From Zeus faber (lineage: Eukaryota > Chordata > Actinopteri > Zeiformes > Zeidae), in NCBI GenBank assembly GCA_960531495.1, contig OY482860.1:11730299-11794298 (forward strand): a DNA stretch of 64,000 nucleotides, given 5' to 3'. The position numbers were made by a program, and so were the translations under genes. The notes under the pieces were generated by a model. The model was not told the DNA's origin and did no database searches. It saw nothing but the letters and a program-made list of their open reading frames with translations. Within the stretch, counting starts at the first letter, position 1. Every line of letters begins with the position of its first letter. Of this stretch, positions 10,781 through 24,089 are shown piece by piece.

Positions 10781-11339
10781 CTATTAAGCAACGCAAAGCC
10801 AAACAAAACAGCAGTCAACATGAGGTTTCGCTCCAAATACTACACCCCTGAAAGGATACCACGACATTCCACATTGCATCGATAGCCGTTGGGAAGATTT
10901 TAGAATTAGTTAGAATTTGCTACGGTTAACAAATTGTCTCTTTTGTTCATAGACATTAACAACATGAAAAAAAGTTTTTTTCCCCTGCAAACTGTGAAAA
11001 ATGCAAAGATTGTGTGAAAAAATTGTGTGCTGGAATGGTGAAAAAGATCAGGGTATCCATTTCAGGTGTATGATAATAATCTGTTTTAATTCACCTGTGT
11101 TAAGGGCCTAAATTAGCTAGAATGACAGACAAACTGTAAGGGTTAAAGCTACGATGATGCAGGCATGCCCAAGACAATACAATAATAAAAATGCATGTAT
11201 TATTTTCTAATTGGAATACCCACTGACAATATAAATACGCTCATACTGCTATATTCAAACTATATTCAACTAATTCAATCAGCATCGTGAAATAGAGTAT
11301 CTTCACCTTTTTTTTAATGTTTTTATGTTTTCAGTGATA

Positions 11340-14095
11340 AATCAGTCTAAAAATCTGTTACAATCTGTAATCTGTTAAAACCTGTAGCATTTTGTAAACT
11401 GTGACAATTTGTACCAATCTGTAATCTGTTACAATCTGTAACAATCTGTATCAATCTGTAATGTTACAATCTGTAACAATCTGTAATGTTACAATCTGTA
11501 ACAATCTGTAATGTTACAATCTGTAACAATCTGTAACATTACAGATTGTTACAGATTGTAACAATCTGTAATGTTACAATCTGTAACAATCTGTAATGTT
11601 ACAATCTGTAACAATCTGTAATGTTACAATCTGAAGCAATTTGTAAACTGTTACAATCGGTACTGTTACAATCTGTAACAATCTATAATGTTACCATCTG
11701 TAGCAATCTGTAATCTGTTTAAATCTGTTACAATCTGTAACAATCTGTAATCTGTTTAAATCTGTTACAATATGTAACAATCCGTAACAATCTGTAATGT
11801 TACAACCTGTAGCAATTTGTAATCTGTTACAATCTGTAATTGTTTAAATCTGTTACAATCTGTACTAATCCGTAAAAATCTGTAACAATCTGTAATGTTA
11901 CAATCTGAAGCAATTTGTAATCTGTTTCAATCGGTACTGTTATAATCTGTAACAATCTGTAATGTTACAATCTGTAGCAATCTGTAATGTTACAATCTGT
12001 AACAATCTGTAATGTTACAATCTGTAGCAATCTGTAATGTTACAATCTGTAGCAATCTTCACTGTTACAATCTGTAACAATCCGTACTGTTACAATCTGG
12101 AACAATCTGTAATGTTACCATCTGTAGCAATCTGTAATCTCTTACAATCTGCAGCAATTTGTAATCTGTTACAATCTGTAATCTGTTTAAATGTGTTACA
12201 ATCTGTAACAATCTGTAACAATCTGTAACAATCTGTAATGTTACAACCAGTAGCAATTTGTAATCTGTTACAATCTGTAGCAATCTGTAATCTGTTTAAA
12301 TCTGTTACAATCTGTACTAATCTGTAACAATCTGTAATGTTACAATCTGTATCAATCTGTAATGTTACAATCTGAAGCAATTTGTAATCTGTTACAATCG
12401 GCACTGTTACAATCTGTAATGTTACAATCTGTAGCAATCTGTAATGTTACAATCTGTAGCAATCTGTAATGTTACAATCTGAAGCAATTTGTAAGATTTT
12501 ACAATCGGTACTGTTACAATCTGTAATGTTACCATCTGTAGCAATCTGTAATCTGTTACAATCTGTAGCAATTTGTAATCTGCTCCAATCTGTAATCTGT
12601 TACAATCTGTAGCAATTTGTAATCTGTTACAATCTGTAGCAATCTGTAATCTGTTTAAATCTGTTACAATCTGTAACAATCTGTAATCTGTTACAATCTG
12701 TAACAATCCGTAACAATCTGTAACAATCTGTAACAATCTGTAATGTTACAACCTGTAGCAATTTGTAATCTGTTACAATCTGTAGCAATCTGTAATCTGT
12801 TTAAATCACAATCTGTTTAAATTACAATCTGTACTAATCCGTAACAATCTGTAACAATCTGTAATGTTACAATCTGTATCAATCTGTAATGTTACAATCT
12901 GAAGCAATTTGTAATCTCTTACAATCTGTATCAATCTGTAATGTTACAATCTGAAGCAATTTGTAATCTGTTACAATCTGAAGCAATTTGTTATCTGTTA
13001 CAATCGGTACTGTTACAATCTGTAACAATCTGTAATGTTACAATCTGTAACAATCTGTAATCTTTTTCAATCTGTAACAATCTTTAATCTGTGCACTCTG
13101 CAATGTTACAATATCTAACAATCTGTAATGTTACAATCCGTATCAATCTGTACAGTTACAATCTGAAGCAATGTGTAATCTGTTACAATCGGTACTGTTA
13201 CAATCTGTAGCAATCTGTAATGTTACAATCTGAAGCAATGTGTAATGTTACAATCTGAAGCAATTTGTAATCTGTTACAATCGGTACTGTTACAATCTGT
13301 AACAATCTGTTAATTACAATCTGTAGCAAACTGTAATCTGTTTAAATCTGTTACAATCTGTAACAATCCGTAACAATCTGTAACAATATGTAATGTTACA
13401 ATCTGTCATCTGTAATGTCACAATCTGTAATCTGTTAAAATCTGTAATCTGTTAAGATTTGTACCACTCTAATCTGTAACAATCTGTAATCTGTTACAAT
13501 CTGTAACAACCTGTAATGTTACAATCTGTCACCACCTGTAATGTTACAATCTGCAGCAATCTGTTATCTGTTATAACCTGTAACATTTATAACCTGTAAC
13601 AATTTGTAATCTGTTACAATCTGTAACAATCTGTAACCTGTTAAAATCTGTAACAATCTGTAATCTTTTACAATCGGTAACAATCTGTAATCTGTGCACT
13701 CTGTAATGTTACAATATGTAACAATCTGTAATGTTACAATCTGTAATGTTACAATCTGTAATATGTTACTATTGGTAATGTTACAATCTGTAACAATTTG
13801 AAATCTATTACAATCTGTAACAATTCAAAAACAAACGTATTACAGTTGTTACAGATTGTAACAACTGTAATCTGTTACAATCTGTAACAATCTGTAATGT
13901 TACAATCTGTGACAATATGCAATATGTTACAATCTGTAATCTGTAACAATCTGTAATCTGTTACAATCTGTAATCTGTTACAATCTCTAACAATATGTAA
14001 TCCATTACAACCTGTAACAATCTATATTCTGTTACCACCTGTTACAATAAATCACAATCTGTAACAATCTGAAATATGTTGCAATCTATAACAAC
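11340..14095. repeat. Minisatellite of 10-15 nt units, consensus caatctgtaa(tgtta)
   Basis: For about 2.75 kb the sequence is made of the words caatctgtaa, caatctgtag, tgttacaatctg and caatttgtaatctg, in changing order. Units alternate between about 10 and 15 nt, and higher-order blocks are visible (for example the word series ending in gaagcaatttgtaatctgtt). Local inversions occur at about 11535-11560 and 13840-13875, where acattacagattgttacag and ttacagttgttacagattg appear on the same strand. The minus-strand ORFs here (repeats of LQIVTDCN) are products of the repeat and not genes. Confidence 0.95.
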
Positions 14096-15129
14096 TGCAA
14101 TGACTTCATTATATGAAATTGATAATTCCTACAGAACTGACGTCACCCTCTGGTGGTGGGCCGTGCATCTGCAACCAAGAGTCCTTAAGTGTTGATAACA
14201 TCTATCATGTCCGTCAATAGTCTTCAAACTGTGCCATGGAGCATTTCAAACCAATTAAGTAACATAGTGTCGTCACCAGGGACCCAGAAGAGGGACAACT
14301 TGATTCATTTAAGTGTGTGTGAGTTTTCTCTGTTTTGATATGAAATTAGGTATGATTGATTGATGATTGATATGATGAAACACCTGAATTTCCCCCCCAC
14401 AGATTAGTTCAGTGTGATCTTATTTCACCTTTCTGGTCATTTGACATCCCAATGCTGAGCAACAGCACATTGGCACCAAAGACACAGCAGCATGTTTCAG
14501 TGTTAAAACTGAAGGTGTTTTGCTTTTCGGAAAAACAAGAAGTTCCCTAGAGATGGTTGGTCGGCTTGTCTAAGTCAACTGGGAATTAAATAAATAAATA
14601 CATAAATACATATATTTTTCAACTACAGTCTCGGGAGACTGGCTGGTTTAAACAGGATCACAGCGATCTCTGTCCAAGGTTCTGATTTTAACTCAGGGCT
14701 TCCATGATCGAAAGACTTCCTTTCGCACTTTAGAGGATTAAAGCAAAACTGATTATTTTTTACGACCACAGAATATAAATTACCATTTTTTTCCACGCAC
14801 ACGTGCACGCACACACACACACACACACACACCAAATGGCTGACCAACGGCACCTGCACCCACTTGCCACTACTTACACTACTACAGCCGAAATGTAGAC
14901 ACGGCCAGAACATATTTGCAGATGTGTATTTAGTAACTAATAGGAGATAGAATATATTTATATAATATATTATGGTTGAAATATTAATGGTTTTACATTA
15001 CATTAATGATGGATTTTACTATGTGGCTATAAGTCAATAACCAACGCATTAGGGTGAATTACATGAAAACGGCTTCTTGTGGTCAGCTCCACATGGATGT
15101 TAAAACGATACGTCAATATTTTAGGTCCA

Positions 15130-15131
<2 letters not shown>

Positions 15132-15182
<51 letters not shown>
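15132..15182. repeat. (GT)n microsatellite
   Basis: About 25 pure GT units. Confidence 0.95.
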
Positions 15183-15183
<1 letters not shown>

Positions 15184-16064
15184 CTATGGGTGGAAATATG
15201 TTTTTATAATCCATCGATCACTCAAGGTCTACATTCTTCTCCTTTGTTCAAAAATCACACTGGAAATAAACCACATTCTATGGAAACATCGCACGCTGAT
15301 TCAAATTCAGAGAGGTCCCATTTAAAAAAACCCCCCAAAAAAAAACATCCTTTCAGTTGAACTCCACTCCTGATTTCATTTCCAGTTGACAGGAATCATC
15401 AATCATTTATTCTGGAAAGAATCTCATTCTGTCTTTGACACAAACTATCAGCTAATCTCTTATAACTCCTCACCGCCACCCCCTACCCCGCCACCAGAAA
15501 AAACTCCTCAAAACGAGGCCCGTCTCTGCCTCAGACTGTATTACGAGCTTAAGAAGGGGGTTTCTGGTCGGAAGTGGCAACTCGTGGTAGAGGTCAGATA
15601 TTGGACGACCATTTGTCGCCATCTTGGAGGCTGTGGGGGTTTTCAGCACTGGAGGAGATTAGATGTGTTAAGAGTGATAGGAAAGCCAGAAAAAATAGGA
15701 AGAAGAAATATAAGTGTAAAGAGAGAAAAAGAGGGTCCGAGTTTATACAGATTTTTTTACAGCAGTCCAATGTTGTAATGTATATATAAGCTCTGTATGA
15801 ACTCAGTCCCTTCTTTTCATTTACAACCGATGTCTCCTTACTGAGAAGCTGTCATTTGTGCAGTGGTACGGATCATTCCGATTCACTTTTTAATTCCCCA
15901 TATGATCCAATTTATGCCTCATATTATTATTTTATGTGAATTGTCATTATATTCCAAATCAACTCTCAACATTCTCAATAAAGAGAGCAGGGAGATCTAG
16001 ACAGAGCCCACAGTTCACACAGGCAAACAGAGAAATTCGGGACAGAAGTTAAAAGACAAGTTAC

Positions 16065-16091
16065 CGGAAAGCCTGCACGTCCAGGAGGACC
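16065..16091 (-). CDS. col13a1: col13a1 exon: GPPGRAGFP
   Basis: A 27-nt phase-0 exon on the minus strand encodes three Gly-X-Y triplets, GPPGRAGFP. The acceptor is ccctttttcag and the donor is gtaact, the weakest donor of the set. It aligns with human COL13A1 GPPGPTGRPGLP (recalled), with one triplet fewer once the preceding microexon is counted. The next exon downstream is more than 5 kb away, beyond the large minisatellite at about 11340-14095. Confidence 0.92.
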
Positions 16092-19000
16092 CTGAAAAAG
16101 GGGGTGACAGAAAATTGGTACAAAAGGAAAGCAAACTTCCAATATGACAGAAAAGTCCACATTTGCAAAATGAATGCCAGGCCAGAATAAAATGGTGAGC
16201 AATTTATTTTGAAAACCATTGCTCAAAGGTTATTTATATCTGCATTTATCTGCATATAGTATAATTTTTTCTATGCATGAATCCATTTTGATTTGGCCTT
16301 CAGGGTTCAGTAAAGCAAGCAAGCACCTAGAAGGAAACAGCATTCCACAGCTAGAGAACAGAGGCATGAAGATAATGCATGAAGTCGTTCAGGTCCACCT
16401 TAATAACAAACCGCACTTCCGCAGTTCCCAAATATCATATTCCCTGATACCACATGTCCATCAAACATCTCTCATTCTATCTGTATTTAAGAACATATTC
16501 CTAATTTCAGTAATATAGTCTCATGCAAAGATAGGTATTGTAAAAGGTCATGCCTCATTTTACATTTTGTTGGTTCCATGCCTCAATTACTATAACTCCA
16601 TGTTTGCATAGAAGACCATGAACTCTTGAACCCCAAACTGACCTCACTCTCCTCTGAATCACTACGAGACGACACGACGACAAGATCTTGGCAAAACCAC
16701 TTCCACGCAAAACAATGGCTTTCAATAGTGGCCACATTCAAGGAGCAAGAAGGTACACATTGTCAAATGTCAAGGGTCTTTTGTCTTCACCGGGCAAGCG
16801 GAACATAAATCAATGGTTCTTTTGGGGGTTATTTCTTTATAAAGGATGTGCCACTAATTGCTTGAAAGTCTAAACAGGAACCGATGACGCTTTCCCAAAA
16901 GCAAAAGCTACCGAGACGTTGACTTTTCATTGAGGAGAGTGATCACATTTTGGAGGAGTTCCTGATTTTGAATGCTGGCATTTCATCACTACTGGTCACT
17001 TAAGGAGTTCCCTGGGAGTGTTGTTAGTACTTCCTAGTGTGTGCGTGGGAGACTGCTGGCTGACAATGAGCGAGGGGAAGTCATTATTCATGCATCAATA
17101 GTCCTGGAGGGAGGAGACGTGGACCCTACAGTTTCCTAATCCACTAAATTCTGCAAAGAATTCCTTAGTCTACAACACTAAATACGAAAGCAACACCCTT
17201 TCCGTTACCAGAATAGTGGGAGCAATGAGGGGAAAAATTAGTTATCCAGTCCAATCGTAATTTATGTGCAATTTTCGACCCCTAGACATCTGGGTAAACA
17301 GGTCCAGTGGCTACTGAGTGGGCAGCCCGATAAGTTGTTTTAATAAAGCTGGTTTTATGGCCAGGCCAGTCCTAAGGCAGGGGCAATGGAGGAGCGTAGC
17401 CAGGAGCTAAGTGTGAACATAGTGCAGATGGGTGCCTGTTAGCTCTACAACATCTCCTGGGACCATCTGCGAGGGCCAGGGGTTCCCTGCTGCCGGAAGG
17501 AACCCTTCATTGGAACGAGGCAGTAGCCCTCCAACATGTGGCTCCCATTTGGCAAACTGCTCATGAATGAATGAGGGAAGGGGGGTTGTGTTATGTATTT
17601 GGTTATCATGTGCGGGGATCTATAGCCTTACGAGGCTTTTTGGGCCCTCGCTGAGAGGCAAATTGGGATGCAAAGGAGAAAGGCACGATTTAGCTCTGCC
17701 CTGATTGGTGTTATTTTACCCAGCAGCTGAAAAATATGCCCGAGTGCTAAATCTGTGATAATCATGACTACCTCTGTTTTTCATTAGCTGAATGTACACC
17801 TGCAGGACAGGAAAGACAGTGGTGGATTGTATGTAACGTTATATGCAAAGTGTATGAATGACCCCTCATAGCAGGCTGTTCAGTTTAATTTGGGCTCTAG
17901 GGCATTTTTGATCAGTGCTGACTTTTAAGGTTAGTTGAAGAAATGCAGCAAATGACAATAAAAACAAATTAAACAATTAAAAAGAATGAATCCAACAGCT
18001 TCAACAGTACAGAAAAATGCCAATATTCACGTAGCTTTACATTTGCAATCACATGAGTAATGGATTACCTTTTAGTGTATACATTTTAAATGTTCCTTTA
18101 ACAACATGGACTTTTGATTTAGAGCGGCAATGTGCTCATGAAAGCACTACATCGTGTGTGTGTGTGTGTGTGTGTAAACCCAACTCAGACAAATTTCAAT
18201 TTGTTACAGCTAGTGATCTCATATTGGTTTAAGAAAAGGTGTTATACACCCTCCTCACTATCCACAAAATACACACAATATAATACCCTAAGTGGCTTCT
18301 TCCCAAAGACAAAGGCCCGCACCCTGCCAGGAAAGTCTGCCCATCTCTGGTCGTCACTGGCTGCATCCTGTCCACCCCTATAGTCCGCTCTCTCAGACCA
18401 ATCCATCAATGCATTGGACCCAAGGCCGGTCATGGCCTTCACCCCTACACCAGGGACATTTCTGTCGCAGCTGTGTCCAATTTTAGCACCTTTGACAAGG
18501 TGCTCCACACACCCTTCCCTATGTAAGGTCCCATAGAGTAAACACTACATACATCAAAGAGGTGATTCTATGGATAGGGATCCATCAGCGTACATGTTGG
18601 GAGCAAAGCAGGCCAGATGCAGCAGCACTCAGCTCCAACGGTACACAGAAGGAAGCGCATGGGAGCGGAAAATCCGCCTCACTGTCTGACATCATCTACC
18701 TTAAAAACCTCCTCCGTGGAATTATTCTTCATATTTTCCAGGGAGGGGACGGCTGGCTGAGGTGATCACTGAATTTACACAACAAATATTCATTGTGGCC
18801 TTTTAGGAATATTGAGCAAGGGATGTGAACTTAGGACGAGGCACCTGAAATGTTGCCTCCAAATGTGAAAACATTGAAAACAGAGAAAACTAAATATATT
18901 TGTGACAAACCAAAACATGTACAGTATACATGCTAGATAAATATGCTGATGATCACACATCACACTTCAACAAATGGTGCATCCAGACAAAGTACAATGC

Positions 19001-19131
19001 TGATCTCAAAAAGACCAGAGGCTTTAGCTTGGAGACTGGGGACACCATTCAAACCAAAACGCTAAATGAATAAATCAATAAACCACAGTCACTTTACCAC
19101 ATACAGGTCACAAGGGGTCTGGTCTACTTAC
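16092..19131 (-). other. Intron, largely unique sequence
   Basis: Only a short (GT)n at 18154-18175 stands out. 17300-17830 is non-repetitive and of balanced composition, so it is a candidate place for conserved non-coding elements, but conservation cannot be seen from one sequence. Confidence 0.75.
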
Positions 19132-19139
19132 TGGGGGTC
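19132..19139 (-). CDS. col13a1: col13a1 8-nt microexon (completes Gly-Pro-Pro)
   Basis: Between a strong acceptor (ctctgtcttttacag) and a consensus donor (gtaagt) lie only eight bases on the minus strand, GACCCCCA. Joined to the G left over from the exon at 22279-22323 they read GGA CCC CCA, which is Gly-Pro-Pro, and they convert phase 1 to the phase 0 used by all following exons. Skipping it would shift the frame, because the 45-nt exon ends in phase 1 and the next exon starts in phase 0. Very short exons are typical of this gene family. The evidence is splice-site quality and phase logic only; eight bases cannot be recognised by sequence similarity. Confidence 0.78.
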
Positions 19140-20717
19140 CTGTAAAAGACAGAGAAAAATCACAGATTTAGTTCATTGTTTTAGGAGTGAAAAACAAATT
19201 ATGGGCATTGGGGGCATTGTGGACATTAGAAATCAGTGAGCAGTGAGGAAATAAAACATATTTTAATTTCAAACAGGAAGCCTGAAACTTGACTTGAGTG
19301 ATCTTTCCCCACAACAGCAGAACATGACTACTCTATTAATGTCAACAAGCTTCACTGACTAAAAGAATATGTCGCATTAAGTAACGGCGAGCCCAGGTAT
19401 CAGCTGTCAGAGGCCTTTAGCTCGGCCTGAAACGCAGCGGCTTCGCGTGCGTCTCAAAACACTCCCACTTCCACTGCCCAGTCCGGTCACTTGGGAGCGA
19501 CACGGCGAACTCAGAGACTCCCAAACTCGCTCCCCTCCCAGGCAGTGTTGGAAATAGTCGGGCTACCGATCGGTCCTCAGATTAACGAGAGGAGGCATGG
19601 AAGCAGAAGTGGCACGGAAAAGTCGGGGGGGAAGGGAGGGAGGGAGGGAGGCGCCAGACGACTGTGCCTGGTGATGATCTGAGGACCGGCAGCGTTCCTT
19701 AAAGGCTTTTCCTCCACGTCCAGTCAAGATTAATGCAAGACACTTGGGGGCAGGAGAAAAGAGCACAACGCTGCCGATCCGTGGCTAGAACATCTTGAAT
19801 CAATCTGGTAGTGTTTCCAAATACTGTCCAAATCACTAGATGGGGGCAGAACAGCTTTAATGGGAGCACGTTTATTAGGCGGGAAGGTTAATATTAGAGG
19901 CCTTGCGTAGAGAAACCTAAATCAACTGTATGTATGTCCTACTATGTTACAGGGCTGATAAAAGATTAACAAACTTTCATCAAATGCATATGGGAGGAAC
20001 AGAAGGCATAATCAGATATGAAACTCACTACGAGACTCAGACGGTCACTTCCTCCTGACCGTTTTGGGGAGAATAATCAGAAAGCCTCCAGTCATCTGAC
20101 AAAATCAATTACCGCTGAATCAAGACAGGGGTCAGAGAGGATGCCGTTACATCAATCACATCAAAGTGAAGAAAATCACTAGTGGCAAATCCCTTCGCCG
20201 AAACGTCAAAATAAATCCTCTGCTTTGTCGTCCGCATTGGTGGGTTTGGACTGCTCCTTTTGGGATGGCCCAAAGATGAAAAGAACGGTGCCACTGGGTA
20301 TATTTATTCACTAAGTCCCAAAAAAATGTTGGAGATAGGGAACAAGGAGGCAGTGGAAGTACAATATAAAGGACCCTCCTACAGTGTAAATTAGAGGGTC
20401 TCAATTACAGCAGTAGGCGCAAAATTATTTTTTCCTATAAATATTAACTGGAGCAGACACAAAGGTGACTGTTAGTTGGGTGGGAGAGAAATATGTGCTT
20501 GTTGACTCTGTAACCGTTGACAATATTATTCAACCTCAACCTCAACCTGATATATACATATATGAAGCAGGTTATATATACAGTATATGAACGTATAAAA
20601 TTTGATCTGCCATTATGCAAAGACCATTTATAAAAACATACTTTACGTAAGACAATTTTGTGACTTATAATATAGATGTAGTTCATCAAAGCTGTAACTA
20701 CTTCAGCGGCATTCATA

Positions 20718-21529
20718 TTAAAGGGGACCTTTAATAGCTTTTATAATAAAAGCTTTTTCTTATTTTCTGTTATAGATATATTGTTACAATGTCAGATGTT
20801 CATATTTAATGTGGTCAAAGTGTCAAATAATAAGGTAACCTAATGACAAAGAAACACAAAACGCTGAGGCTTCCGACCGCTTTGAACGCTCTGTTTCCAA
20901 AGGTTTTTCCTCCTCTGCATGAGCTGACGTCAGCTCATCATGGATTTCTTTCAAGTTCATCTGCTCCTTCCGATCCGCTGTACGTTTCTCCAAGGAAAAC
21001 CAATAAAAAGTGTGTTTTTATTGTAGATGTATTTATTTATTTTATTTTATTTTCCAATGTTAATATAAAACAAAAAATCCTCGCGTCCGAGAGTCCCGGC
21101 CGGTGCAGTGTCCATGTTTCCCACAAGCTTGGAGCACGGCACCCAAAGTGGGAACTAACTTTGAAATGGGGCCTTGTAGATCTAATTTGAGTGAAGATTC
21201 AGAAACTGGATTGCTTATTTCTCGCCTCAAATTTGTTCAGAAACAGATTTTAGTGTACTGATAGGGTGAAATAAAGCTCAACTCCCATTGGCTCACAGAA
21301 CCCGGAACTTGTGCTCAAACCCCATTGGCTTAGAACTAGGGGCTTAGCTTAGTTAAAGCTACACACACTGAAACAGCCTGTTTTGGCACAGTCCGGGTTT
21401 AGAGGTATGTCACAATGGCTCGAAATGCATGTGCATATTTTCAGCAAAAAACTTCCAAAAACATATTTTGGGGACCTCAGAGACCTATATTAATATGTGT
21501 AAAAAAGGAGTTTAATTGGTCCCCTTTAA
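20718..21529 (+). mobile_element. piggyBac-type TTAA MITE, copy 1
   Basis: Flanked by ttaa on both sides (20718-20721, 21526-21529), with inverted ends aaggggacc and ggtcccctt. The interior is shared, in opposite orientation, with 54216-54957: cttccgaccgct, the palindrome gagctgacgtcagctc, catggatttcttt, ccgatccgctg, aaaaccaataaaaa, ggattgcttatttctc and ggggacctcagagacctat all recur. No transposase ORF, so it is non-autonomous. TTAA targeting is the hallmark of the piggyBac superfamily. Confidence 0.85.
20921..20936. promoter_or_regulatory. Perfect palindrome with CRE core inside the MITE
   Basis: gagctgacgtcagctc is a 16-bp perfect palindrome centred on TGACGTCA, the full CREB/ATF site. It is also intact in the second copy (54757-54772). 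Whether it is bound is unknown. Confidence 0.55.
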
Positions 21530-22278
21530 CAGAGGACTCTACCTTCTTCTATCCTGCAGTCTCTACATGTACCAGCATGCATTGCACAACAGCTTTTCAG
21601 CAGCAAACCCCCAAGGCCACAGGTTTGCAGCTAGCAACACATACAATCTGACACGAACTAAAGGAAAGCAGCAACAGTGACCATTCCTGTATTGTTACTG
21701 TACTGCAGCTAGGGGTTAGTTTGCCTTTAAGCATGTGGCTCTGCTCTCTGTTGCCCCCTAGCTGGGCAGTCTGGCATCAGGTCATTATTCTCTCATTTCC
21801 CCGTTTCCTTTTTTTCTTTATAATACTGTTACTTTAGTAATTTGAGGAGCCACGAGTAAGTGCTATTTCTGTCACAAATGTCAAATCAAGCGGTGGGAGC
21901 TTGAACACACAGGTGATGGTTACTTGCATCTGAACAGGCAAGCAAAATAGAGTCAAGATATTCACGGTCATCGCCACCATTGCATCAATAGCAGATACCA
22001 CCAGCCTCCACTACCCCACCTACCACCGTGGGCACATGCACACACTCTCACGTGCACACATACAGGTGGAACGTATTGCTACTGAGAGCAGAGGTGGACA
22101 ATTCAAGGTTCGGAAAGTAAATGTCCTGCTGATTTAATTGTTTTTTTGGTGTGTTTATTTAGCATATTTGGGATGGCCGACTCCAAAATAGTGGGAAGGA
22201 CTTCTACCTCCTGAACCTGAAAAGTCCACTTCTGACAGAGTAACAATCAGGAGAATCGTTCTCCTCCATCAAGCCTAC

Positions 22279-22323
22279 CTGGATCACCATCGCGACCTCT
22301 CTTTCCCCTCGACCCAGGAGACC
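22279..22323 (-). CDS. col13a1: col13a1 exon: start of the first collagenous domain
   Basis: This 45-nt exon follows the previous one in phase 1: the carried-over G plus GG completes glycine, giving GSPGSRGKRGRDGDP and a final G that is again split. The acceptor is ctcaaccag and the donor is gtaggc. All five triplets start with glycine. The basic stretch GSRGKRGRDG resembles the corresponding basic start of COL23A1 and COL25A1 and appears longer than in human COL13A1 as I recall it (CNCPPGPPGPTG). This suggests an ancestral feature of the transmembrane collagens kept in fish. It is isolated by 35.6 kb upstream and 3.1 kb downstream. Confidence 0.93.
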
Positions 22324-24089
22324 CTGGTTGAGAAACAACCAGCAGTTAGTCATGGCTGACTAAAGCAAGATTGCAGGCCGTCACGATCCCCCACACACCT
22401 CAATTACAATATTTTGGTTAGAATGCATGGAAGCTTTCATGGAAATCCTGAATCCTTTAAATCCAGAAACTTGGGTCACTTCTGCAGTTGCACTAAATAA
22501 ATACAATTTTAAAGCAGCATGAGCGTATCAAGGCATTGGACTTCTGTGTTAGAAGCTAGTGTTGTTGTCGTGAGCTTGCTTTTGATGTTAGGAGAAATGT
22601 TCAGCGGGTAAAGCTTCACTCTTAGCGTTATTCCCATAAACACTGACCACGCAAAAAGCTATCCAGCGCTACTCAGCATATCAATAACCATGCCAATATG
22701 CACACTTTACGCATTATTATTACATCTATCTCTTATGCAATTCACCCCAGTCATTGTGAGGATATGCTACATAATTCATAATTTCAAAACAGTTGACCAC
22801 ACTTTACTTTACATCCATTGTGTACCCCTTCACAATACCTCTGAGGAATGACTACCTGAAAGCGATAGTGCCAGCTTATAAAACTAGTTGAGCATGAAAC
22901 TAAAGCAAGGTAGTTGTCATACTTATTATATTACTGGCAGCCAAAAGCTAATAATGTGTCAGTTGTTCAGACTACAAACGTGGGGGGTCACTCAATGAAA
23001 GCTCAGTTACATGGAGGACAAGCACAGCACTGGAAGGGAGTTCCACTCATGCCTGCGGTCGTGAGCTGGTCCCTAAAGCGTAAGCCTAAACCTCTGCACA
23101 CAAGCATGGAACCGGGATTCCATCGACATTCTGGGCCTGCCATCACATCCTGTTGGCCGGACCCACTCGTGGGACATCTATAGACCACCTTGAGCCAAAG
23201 GCACTTTGGGAAGCTATGAGGGGGGGTCAAATAATCAAAAATAGCCTGTCTGTGATGGCGCCAAAGAATGGGACTTTTAAGCTCATGCTTCACATGCAAC
23301 AAGCAGAGGGCAGTGTATGAAAGACGGGTTACGCACATTAAATCAGACATCCACGCAAACAATCACACACATAAAGAACGATGTTTCTCATGGTGTTTAT
23401 GTCATCTATGCCAAGCCTTTTGCCTGGCTGGACTTGATGGTATCCAAGACCCACAACCACCTGTTGTTCCGTCTTATGCAAGTAAGCGCCTCATTTGGCG
23501 GCGGCCAGAAATGGAGATCTAATCTTGCATGCCAACCTGAAAACTCACCAGCTTTTCCTATTTATTAAACCATTCCCCCAGTGCTACTTCTCTAATGTGC
23601 GAGGAAATAATTAGTCAAATCTAAGTGGAAAACTACCATATTTTACAAGATATACAAAGAAAATAAGGTTCTATGTTCTTAGGGCTGAAATACAAGACAA
23701 AGAAAAAAACCCTTTCATGAACAAAGCCTTGTCATCTTTATTCCATATCTCAGGATGTGAAAAACACCTCAGTGTAATTCTGAAAGCCCTCTCTGAACTG
23801 GTGTATGGTGGAGGAGGACTCCTGGCAGGTGGGTTGCCATCTTTAGCCAATCCTCTGTCCTGAGGTCCCAATCCAGGAATAACCTGCTGGATTCCAGCAC
23901 TGAAAATACCCTGATCCTAAAACCTGCCACTAACCCTGCATCCTCGACCAGTCTCTCAGATTCCCTGCTCTTCCAATTGCCCTGGTAAACACACACTGGT
24001 AGTCAGTGCAAATGTGATGGTTATCGAGCTTCCTTGTAAGCCTCCACTTGAGTCCACACCACCGCAGATACGAGGAGACTACGAGTGGA

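Larger units (their letters stand above)
10781..16064 (-). other. Intron dominated by a 2.7-kb minisatellite
   Basis: Besides the array at about 11340-14095 it holds small CA (14806-14832) and GT (15132-15182) repeats. 10800-11330 and 15190-16060 appear unique and non-coding. Confidence 0.85.
19140..22278 (-). other. Intron with one piggyBac-type MITE
   Basis: Contains the element at 20718-21529. A G-rich patch at 19627-19650 (ggga repeats) and unique sequence make up the rest. Confidence 0.8.

Noticed and set aside
11340..14095. Possible CRISPR-like array or coding repeat (LQIVTDCN ORFs)
   Set aside because: There are no unique spacers, units are 10-15 nt in direct tandem, and the host is a vertebrate. 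The ORFs are frames of a minisatellite.
17464..17495. Minus-strand stretch reading GTPGPR near an AG and a GT
   Set aside because: The possible lengths of 23 or 26 nt break the frame and the donor gtccca is poor.
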